Shown here piece after piece: positions 58,830 to 64,000 of a stretch of DNA of 64,000 bases. Each line of letters starts with the position of its first letter. The stretch's first letter is position 1. The translations under genes were made by a program, and so were the position numbers. This stretch comes from Nocardiopsis dassonvillei_B (GTDB lineage: Bacteria; Actinomycetota; Actinomycetes; Streptosporangiales; Streptosporangiaceae). Under the pieces are notes generated by a model. That model was given only the letters and a program-made list of their open reading frames with translations, ran no database searches and was not told the origin of the DNA. The stretch spans positions 1,674,001 through 1,738,000 of the forward strand of contig NZ_OZ186815.1 in assembly GCF_964273065.1 (NCBI RefSeq), in the 5' to 3' direction.

Positions 58830-58927
58830 CGGAGCGGGCGGGCACCGGGGCCCGTGCGCACCGCGACCGCGATCGCCGCCCGGGGCACGGGTGGGGACAG
58901 GGCCCGGGAGTGCGGCCGCCGCGCGGG

Positions 58928-59410
58928 TCAGACGCCCTTGGCGCGGCGCAGCGCGGACAGGTCGTCGCCGATGCGGAGCAGCACCAGGACCAGTTCCAGC
59001 GCGATCCGGGTGACCAGCACGGCCAGCGCGCCGCCGACGAGGCTCTCGAAGAGCCCCAGTACCCCGGCGACGGGGCTGTGCGGCATGGCGCCGATGGAGC
59101 CGACGACACCGGACAGTGCCGAGAGCCCGATCACGACGAGCCCCACGATGTACAGGACCTTGATGATCCGGGGGGCGACCGACTCCCTGAAGGTGAAGTC
59201 GAAGAGCGAGCCGAGGATCCCCGGGGCGGCGGGGGCGGCCGGGGGCGCCTGGCCGCCGGCCGGCACCTGGTACCCCGGCGGGACCTGGGCCCCCGTCTGG
59301 TACGGCTGCTGGTGGCCGTAGGGCTGCTGCGGCTGCTGCGGCTGCCCGTACTGCGGGTGGTCGCCGCCGTACTGGGAGGGGTCGTAGGGGTTCTCCGGAG
59401 GAGTGCTCAT
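58928..59410 (-). CDS. DUF4282 membrane protein with a Pro/Gln-rich N-terminus
   Basis: 160 residues. The first 60 are a disordered Pro/Gln/Tyr/Gly-rich cytosolic region. The DUF4282 domain follows: LGSLFDFTFRESVAPRIIKV, then two membrane helices (about 84-104 and 115-140) and the terminal LLRIGDDLSALRRAKG. No function is known. It is convergent with the hydrolase gene and lies between the accessory block and yebC. Confidence 0.85.
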   Translation of the reverse strand: MSTPPENPYDPSQYGGDHPQYGQPQQPQQPYGHQQPYQTGAQVPPGYQVPAGGQAPPAAPAAPGILGSLFDFTFRESVAPRIIKVLYIVGLVVIGLSALSGVVGSIGAMPHSPVAGVLGLFESLVGGALAVLVTRIALELVLVLLRIGDDLSALRRAKGV

Positions 59411-59475
59411 GGGGGGTCCTCACCAAGGGATTCCAGGGTCGCCCCCACCCTACTGCGCCGCGGATCACCCGGCGG

Positions 59476-59521
59476 AACGCCGGTGGCCGCACTCCCGGGC
59501 GGGGGTGCGGCCACCGGCGTT
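59476..59521 (-). terminator. Terminator-like hairpin after yebC
   Basis: Arms 59476-59492 and 59505-59521 are exact 17-bp complements with a 12-base loop, starting 14 bp beyond the yebC stop on the minus strand. It isolates the pdxS-pdxT-yebC operon from the accessory block. Confidence 0.75.
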
Positions 59522-59534
59522 GCGACGGTCCGCC

Positions 59535-60284
59535 TCAGCCGATCTCGGCCATGACCTCGTCGGGGATGTCGGCGTTGGTGAAGACGTTCTGCACGTCGTC
59601 GGAGTCCTCCAGGACGTCCACCACGCGCAGGACCTTCTTGGCGGTCTCGGCGTCCACCGGGACCTCCATGGTCGGCAGGAAGCTGGACTCGGCCGACTCG
59701 TAGTCGATGCCCGCCTCCTGGAGCGCGGTGCGCACCGCCACCAGGTCGGTGGCCTCGCAGACGATCTCGAAGGCCTCGCCGATGTCCTCGACCTCCTCGG
59801 CACCGGCCTCCAGGACCGCGAGGGTGACCTCGTCCTCGGTGGTGCCCTCCTTGGGCACGATCACGACGCCCTTGCGGTTGAACAGGTACGACACCGAACC
59901 GGCGTCGGCCATGTTGCCGCCGTTGCGGGTGACCGCCACGCGCACCTCGGAGGCCGCGCGGTTGCGGTTGTCGGTGAGGCACTCCACCAGCAGGGCGACG
60001 CCGCCGGGGGCGTAGCCCTCGTACATGATGGTCTGCCACTCGGCGCCGCCGGCCTCCTCGCCGGAGCCGCGCTTGCGGGCGCGCTCGATGTTGTCGAGCG
60101 GGACCGAGTTCTTGCGGGCCTTCTGGATGGCGTCGTAGAGCGTGGGGTTCCCGTCGGGGTCACCGCCACCGGTCCGCGCGGCCACCTCGATGTTCTTGAT
60201 CAGCTTGGCGAAGAGCTTGCCGCGCTTGGCATCGATGACGGCTTTCTTGTGCTTGGTGGTGGCCCACTTGGAGTGGCCGCTCAT
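59535..60284 (-). CDS. yebC: YebC/PmpR family protein
   Basis: 249 residues, the normal three-domain length. MSGHSKWATTKHKKAVIDAK is the family N-terminus, and GGNMADAGSVSYLFNRKG and DYESAESSFLPTMEVPVD are further signatures. Family members have been described as transcription regulators and, more recently, as ribosome-associated factors that help polyproline translation. The start overlaps the pdxT stop (ATGA). In most Actinobacteria ruvC follows; here it is displaced by about 8.8 kb. Confidence 0.96.
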   Translation of the reverse strand: MSGHSKWATTKHKKAVIDAKRGKLFAKLIKNIEVAARTGGGDPDGNPTLYDAIQKARKNSVPLDNIERARKRGSGEEAGGAEWQTIMYEGYAPGGVALLVECLTDNRNRAASEVRVAVTRNGGNMADAGSVSYLFNRKGVVIVPKEGTTEDEVTLAVLEAGAEEVEDIGEAFEIVCEATDLVAVRTALQEAGIDYESAESSFLPTMEVPVDAETAKKVLRVVDVLEDSDDVQNVFTNADIPDEVMAEIG

Positions 60285-60889
60285 GCGAGTCCTTTCACGA
60301 TGTCGACGAAGTGGCGGTGGATGCGCGCGTCGCCGGTCAGTTCGGGATGGAAGGACGTGGCCATCAGGACGCCCTGTCGTACGGCGACGATCCTACCGGC
60401 CTCACCGGGACCGGGGACGGTGCCGAGCACGGCGACGTCGGGACCGACGGCCTCCACCCACGGCGCCCGGATGAACACCGCGTCGAACGGCCCCCCGTCC
60501 AGTCCGTCGATGCGGACGCCCGTCTCGAACGACTCCGTCTGGCGGCCGAAGGCGTTGCGGCGCACCGTCATGTCGATCCCGCCGATCGTCTCCTGGTCGG
60601 CGGTGCCCCCCAGGATACGGTCGGCCAGCATGATCATCCCCGCGCACGTGCCGTAGGCGGGCATCCCGGCGCGCACGCGCTTGCGCAGCGGCTCCAGCAG
60701 CCCGTAGCGGACGGCCAGCTTGGACATGGTGGTGGACTCGCCGCCGGGGATCACCAGGCCGTCGACGGTGTCGAGGTGCTCGGGCGAGAGGACCCTGGCG
60801 GTGTGGACGTCGAGGGTCTCGAGGACGCGCTGGTGCTCGGCGACGTCCCCCTGGAGGGCCAGGACGCCGATGGTGGGTCTGTGGGTCAC
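60281..60889 (-). CDS. pdxT: Pyridoxal 5'-phosphate synthase glutaminase subunit
   Basis: 202 residues. TIGVLALQGDVAEHQRVLET is the family N-terminus, GLVIPGGESTTMSKL the oxyanion region, AYGTCAGMIML carries the nucleophile Cys, and FHPELTGDARIH the His/Glu pair. It hydrolyses glutamine and channels ammonia to PdxS. The start is taken as GTG at 60889 with GTGAGG upstream; a GTG at 60901 adds four residues. Confidence 0.95.
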   Translation of the reverse strand: MTHRPTIGVLALQGDVAEHQRVLETLDVHTARVLSPEHLDTVDGLVIPGGESTTMSKLAVRYGLLEPLRKRVRAGMPAYGTCAGMIMLADRILGGTADQETIGGIDMTVRRNAFGRQTESFETGVRIDGLDGGPFDAVFIRAPWVEAVGPDVAVLGTVPGPGEAGRIVAVRQGVLMATSFHPELTGDARIHRHFVDIVKGLA

Positions 60890-60989
60890 GTACGGCCTCA
60901 CTCTGTACTGCCTGTTCGCCCGGACCGGACCGGGACGGAGGGGTCGGGCGGGACCCGGGCGGCGCGGCGGCCGCCCGGGACGGGTTCCG

Positions 60990-61901
60990 CTACCAGCCGC
61001 GCCCGGCGTAGCGCTGGGAGTCGGACAGCTCCTCCAGGTTGATGCCGACCATGGCCTCGCCCAGACCGCGCGAGACGCGCGCGATGACGGCGGGGTCCTC
61101 GTAGTGGAGGGTGGCCTGCACGATGGCGTCGGCGCGCTTGGCCGGGTCGCCGGACTTGAAGATGCCCGAGCCGACGAACACGCTCTCCGCGCCGAGCTGG
61201 CGCATGAGGGCGGCGTCGGCGGGGGTGGCCACGCCGCCCGCGGAGAACAGCGGGACGGGCAGCTTGCCCAGCTCGGCCACCTCCTTGACGATCTCGTAGG
61301 GCGCGCGGAGCTCCTTGGCGGCGCCGAACAGCTCGGCCTCGTCCAGGGTGCCCAGGCGCTTGATCGCCGAGCGGATGGACCGCATGTGGCGGGTGGCCTC
61401 GACGACGTTGCCGGTCCCGGCCTCGCCCTTGGAGCGGATCATGGCCGCGCCCTCGGCGATGCGGCGCAGGGCCTCGCCCAGCTCGGTGGCACCGCAGACG
61501 AACGGCACGGTGAAGGCCCACTTGTCGATGTGGTACGCCTCGTCGGCGGGGGTGAGGACCTCGGACTCGTCGATGAAGTCGACGCCCAGACTCTGCAGGA
61601 CCTGCGCCTCGACGAAGTGGCCGATGCGGACCTTGGCCATGACCGGGATCGAGACGGCCTCGATGATCCCGTCGATCATGTCCGGGTCGGACATGCGGGC
61701 CACCCCGCCGTCCTTGCGGATGTCGGCGGGGACGCGCTCCAGGGCCATGACGGCGACGGCACCGGCGTCTTCGGCGATCTTGGCCTGCTCGGGCGTGACG
61801 ACGTCCATGATGACGCCGTTCTTGAGCTGCTCGGCCATGCCGCGCTTGACGCGTTGGGTACCGACGGCGTTGTCGGAGGTGGTCGATGCGTTGTCAGCCA
61901 C
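60990..61901 (-). CDS. pdxS: Pyridoxal 5'-phosphate synthase lyase subunit
   Basis: 303 residues, TIM barrel. KRGMAEQLKNGVIMDVVTPE, VMALERVPADIRKDGGVARM, MAKVRIGHFVEAQ (catalytic Lys) and RSKGEAGTGNVVEATRHMR (second Lys) are diagnostic. It makes PLP from ribose 5-phosphate, glyceraldehyde 3-phosphate and ammonia. The start is GTG at 61901 with GGGAG upstream; ATG at 61922 is an alternative. pdxT lies 100 bp downstream. Confidence 0.97.
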   Translation of the reverse strand: MADNASTTSDNAVGTQRVKRGMAEQLKNGVIMDVVTPEQAKIAEDAGAVAVMALERVPADIRKDGGVARMSDPDMIDGIIEAVSIPVMAKVRIGHFVEAQVLQSLGVDFIDESEVLTPADEAYHIDKWAFTVPFVCGATELGEALRRIAEGAAMIRSKGEAGTGNVVEATRHMRSIRSAIKRLGTLDEAELFGAAKELRAPYEIVKEVAELGKLPVPLFSAGGVATPADAALMRQLGAESVFVGSGIFKSGDPAKRADAIVQATLHYEDPAVIARVSRGLGEAMVGINLEELSDSQRYAGRGW

Positions 61902-62088
61902 GGTGGTGGACTCCCGTCCCATCAAGTGTTTCCAGGGGATTGGTCGTTCCCGGACGGCGGCCGGCGCTCGCACGTTGGGGGCGCGCTGACGCCTCGGCGC
62001 CGCGCACCCCGGGACTCCCGGACCACCATGCTAGTTCCTCCCCTTCCGGGAGGCTTTGGCCAGATAGGCGTTTTCCCGGCTGAGGGTC

Positions 62089-62655
62089 TTACATGGTGTC
62101 GGGTGCGGGCACGGGGACCGGCAGGTCCGGCGTCCGGTCGTCGATCTCGAAGAAATCGGGCAGCGGTGCCCCACCGGCCAGGCGGAACAGGCGGACGGCC
62201 CGGGAGCGGCGGGCCCGGCGGGTGTCGGCGACGGCGTCGTTGTAGAACACGCGGGCCAGGTGGACGCCCCTGGCGGCGGCGGCCGCGGCGGGCAGCAGCC
62301 CGGCGGCGTCGGCGGTGTGCAGCGCGGCGGGGTCGGCCAGGGTCCGGCGCAGGGCGTGGGACAGGGCGCTCTCGGCGGACTCGCCGCCGCCGACCGTGCC
62401 GTCCCCGTCCCGGTCCCCGGCCGCCGCCGCGGCGGCGGCCAGGTCCGCGCCGTGTTCGGGGCCGAGCAGCCGGGCCAGGCGGGCGGCGGTCTCCCTGCGC
62501 CGCTCCAGGGCGGTGCGCAGTCCGGCCCGGGACAGGTCCACGCGCTGGTGGAGCCGGTGCAGCCGGGTGGCCCGCCAGGACAGGTAGAGGCCGCAGGCGA
62601 TCACGGCGGCGAGGGCGCCGACCGCCACGAGGACCGCCAAAATCTGCTCGTTCAT
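62089..62655 (-). CDS. LemA-like membrane-anchored protein
   Basis: 188 residues from ATG at 62655. One N-terminal membrane helix (EQILAVLVAVGALAAVIACG, about 3-22) is followed by a long helical region. RVFYNDAVADTRRARRSRAV then LFRLAGGAPLPDFFEIDD resembles the RYNdxVxxYN...FP...F(F)E pattern of LemA proteins. LemA proteins are helical bundles anchored by one N-terminal helix, with no settled function. An Ala/Gly/Asp-rich stretch (about 72-96) interrupts the helices. It lies between pimA and pdxS on the same strand. Confidence 0.65.
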   Translation of the reverse strand: MNEQILAVLVAVGALAAVIACGLYLSWRATRLHRLHQRVDLSRAGLRTALERRRETAARLARLLGPEHGADLAAAAAAAGDRDGDGTVGGGESAESALSHALRRTLADPAALHTADAAGLLPAAAAAARGVHLARVFYNDAVADTRRARRSRAVRLFRLAGGAPLPDFFEIDDRTPDLPVPVPAPDTM

Positions 62656-62697
62656 GCTCAGCACCCCCTCGCGTCCAGGTTACGGACCGGGCCGGGT

Positions 62698-63834
62698 TCA
62701 GCGGGTGCGGACACGCGCCCCCGTCCTCGGCAGGACGGTCTCGTAGACGTGCACGATGTCGGCGGCGACGGTCTCCCAGTCGTAGGCGCGCACCGCCTCG
62801 CGGGCGGCCCGGGACAGGGCGGCCCGGCGGGCGGGGTCGTCGAGCAGGGCGTCCGCCCGGTCGGCCAGGTCCCCGGGGTCTCCGACCGCGAACAGCTCCC
62901 CCGCGGCTCCGCCGCCCAGGACGGCGGAGAACGCGGGGATGTCGCTGGCCAGGATCGCGGCCCCGGCGGCCATCGCCTCGGTCAGGACGATGCCGAAGCT
63001 CTCCCCGCCCAGGTTGGGGGCGCAGAACAGGTCCGCGGAGTGGTAGGCGCGGACCTTGTCGGCGTCGTCGAGGCGGCCGGTGAGGACGACGCGGTCGCGC
63101 AGCCGGTCGGGGACGGCGGACAGGGCGGGCCCGGGGTCGCCGGGGCCGGCGACCAGCAGGCGCAGCCCCGGCCGGTGCGGGGCGAGCCGGGTGAACGCCT
63201 CCAGCAGCACGGCCAGCCCCTTGCGGGGTTCGTCCAGGCGGCCCAGGAAGCCGATGGATCCCCCCTCGCCGGGGAACCCGGGCAGCGGCGGGGCCTGGGC
63301 GAAGCGGCGGACGGCCACCCCGTTGGGGATGAGGACGGCGTCGCCGCCGACGTGCTCGACCAGGGTGCGGCGGGCCGCCTCGGAGACGGCGATGCGGGCG
63401 TGGACCTTCTCCAGGGCCGAGCGCAGCGCGTGCGATCCGGCGGCCATCGCCCGCGAGCGCGGGTTGGAGGTGTGGAAGGTCCCCACCAGCGGCCCCTCGG
63501 CGGCCCAGCAGGCCAGCAGGGAGACGCTGGGGGCGGCCGGCTCGTGGATGTGCAGGACGTCGAAGTCGCCACGGGAGATCCACTGGCGGACCCGGGCCGC
63601 GGTGCGCGGCCCGAAGCTGAGCCGGGCCACGGAGCCGTTGTAGGGCACCGGCACGGGCTTCCCGGCGGGGACGAGGTGGTCGGGCAGGTCGGCGGGGTCG
63701 CCGCCGACCGGGGCCAGGACCGACACCTCGTGGCCACGGGCGATGAGGGTGTCGGCGAGGTCGCCGACATGCTGCTGCACCCCGCCGGGGACGTCCCAGG
63801 AGTAGGGGCAGACCAGGCCGATCCGCATGCCCAT
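62698..63834 (-). CDS. pimA: Phosphatidyl-myo-inositol mannosyltransferase
   Basis: 378 residues, GT4-family GT-B glycosyltransferase. MRIGLVCPYSWDVPGGVQQH is the PimA N-terminus, GTFHTSNPRSRAM and VHARIAVSEAARRTLVEHVG follow, and the C-terminal GDP-mannose site includes GFLGRLDEPRKGL and NLGGESFGIVLTEAMAAG with the conserved E-x7-E. It transfers the first mannose to phosphatidylinositol at the inner membrane face. The ATG at 63834 is 3 bp downstream of the acyltransferase stop, so the genes are coupled. Confidence 0.94.
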   Translation of the reverse strand: MGMRIGLVCPYSWDVPGGVQQHVGDLADTLIARGHEVSVLAPVGGDPADLPDHLVPAGKPVPVPYNGSVARLSFGPRTAARVRQWISRGDFDVLHIHEPAAPSVSLLACWAAEGPLVGTFHTSNPRSRAMAAGSHALRSALEKVHARIAVSEAARRTLVEHVGGDAVLIPNGVAVRRFAQAPPLPGFPGEGGSIGFLGRLDEPRKGLAVLLEAFTRLAPHRPGLRLLVAGPGDPGPALSAVPDRLRDRVVLTGRLDDADKVRAYHSADLFCAPNLGGESFGIVLTEAMAAGAAILASDIPAFSAVLGGGAAGELFAVGDPGDLADRADALLDDPARRAALSRAAREAVRAYDWETVAADIVHVYETVLPRTGARVRTR

Positions 63835-63837
63835 GGC

Positions 63838-64000
63838 CTACCGGACCCGCCCGCCCGCGCGGTCCGGGGCGTGCAGTGCCTCCAGGGCGGCCGCGGCCTC
63901 CCGCCGGGCCCGGCGGGCGCGGTCCTCCTCGAGGTCGCGCTCGAAGAACGGCTGGAGCATGTGCCAGTCCTCGGGGTGTTCGGCGATGGCGCCCTCGAAG
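63838..64000 (-). CDS. Phosphatidylinositol mannoside acyltransferase (3' end only)
   Basis: Only the last 53 codons are in the window, ending TAG at 63838. FEGAIAEHPEDWHMLQPFF is the typical C-terminal segment of LpxL/PatA-like acyltransferases, followed by a charged Glu/Arg-rich tail. Position directly before pimA matches the pgsA-patA-pimA order of Actinobacteria, where the enzyme acylates the mannose of PIM. Confidence 0.8.
   Translation of the reverse strand, partial: FEGAIAEHPEDWHMLQPFFERDLEEDRARRARREAAAALEALHAPDRAGGRVR

Noticed and set aside
50879..59410. Direct repeats or a tRNA attachment site flanking the accessory block
   Set aside because: None recognised by eye at either boundary; a computed repeat search would be needed to exclude them.

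Overview
The window is about 74% GC with codon use typical of a filamentous actinomycete. The gene orders aroC-aroK-aroB-efp-nusB, rpe-rsmB-fmt, ribE-ribBA-ribH-PH, relA-apt-yajC-ruvBAC and yebC-pdxT-pdxS-pimA are those of Actinobacteria. A SAM-IV riboswitch, F420-type and mannoside-lipid genes, and a PriA without helicase motifs fit the same phylum. A Nocardiopsis/Thermobifida-like or Streptomyces-like organism is my inference from content; no rRNA is present to settle it. No tRNA, rRNA, CRISPR array or prophage was recognised.

Layout, left to right. 1-4.1 kb: DUF58 and transglutaminase (TgpA-like) membrane proteins, facing a DUF3040 protein across a strong terminator. 4.3-12.2 kb (minus): DNA polymerase IV, a methyltransferase, nusB, efp, aroB, aroK, aroC, a prepilin peptidase and an SseB-like protein. 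12.3-16.9 kb: a MarR/YceI divergent pair with twin operator-like sites, a DUF2470 protein and a membrane Ser/Thr kinase. 16.9-21.2 kb: an ECF42-type sigma factor fused to a decayed tyrosine-recombinase domain, its YciI/DGPF partner, a DUF998 membrane protein and an aldose epimerase. 21.2-31.1 kb (minus): xdhC and a MobA-like transferase, the riboflavin operon under an FMN riboswitch, a PAP2 phosphatase, rpe, rsmB and fmt. 31.2-32.5 kb: a TnpB-only IS200/IS605-type element. 32.6-37.8 kb: priA (opposite to fmt), a DinB-like protein, a methyltransferase and a class V aminotransferase under a SAM-IV riboswitch. 38-44.3 kb: a DUF3870/CoA-transferase/glutaryl-CoA dehydrogenase operon, a deazaflavin-dependent reductase, a TetR regulator and a cupredoxin/multicopper oxidase pair. 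44.3-50.7 kb (minus): relA, apt, yajC, ruvB, ruvA, ruvC, with secD and secF missing from their usual place. 59.5-64 kb (minus): yebC, pdxT, pdxS, a LemA-like protein, pimA and the end of a PIM acyltransferase.

The most unusual part is an accessory block (50.9-59.4 kb) that separates ruvC from yebC, which are normally adjacent. Its centre is a tightly coupled four-gene operon. It encodes an NrtR-type Nudix/winged-helix regulator with a broken Nudix box and a near-perfect inverted-repeat operator, a J-domain/pseudokinase fusion, a vWA (MIDAS) protein, and a divergent adenylosuccinate-synthetase paralogue with a changed active site. I know of no characterised pathway with this combination. My reading is a nucleotide-signal-regulated system that makes or modifies a purine-like compound under control of a kinase-fold/vWA pair. 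Next to it lie a DadA-like oxidase and an alpha/beta-hydrolase whose nucleophile serine is glycine.

Most of the remainder is housekeeping: shikimate pathway, riboflavin, PLP, translation initiation and recombination genes, (p)ppGpp metabolism and phosphatidylinositol mannoside synthesis, arranged in short overlapping operons.
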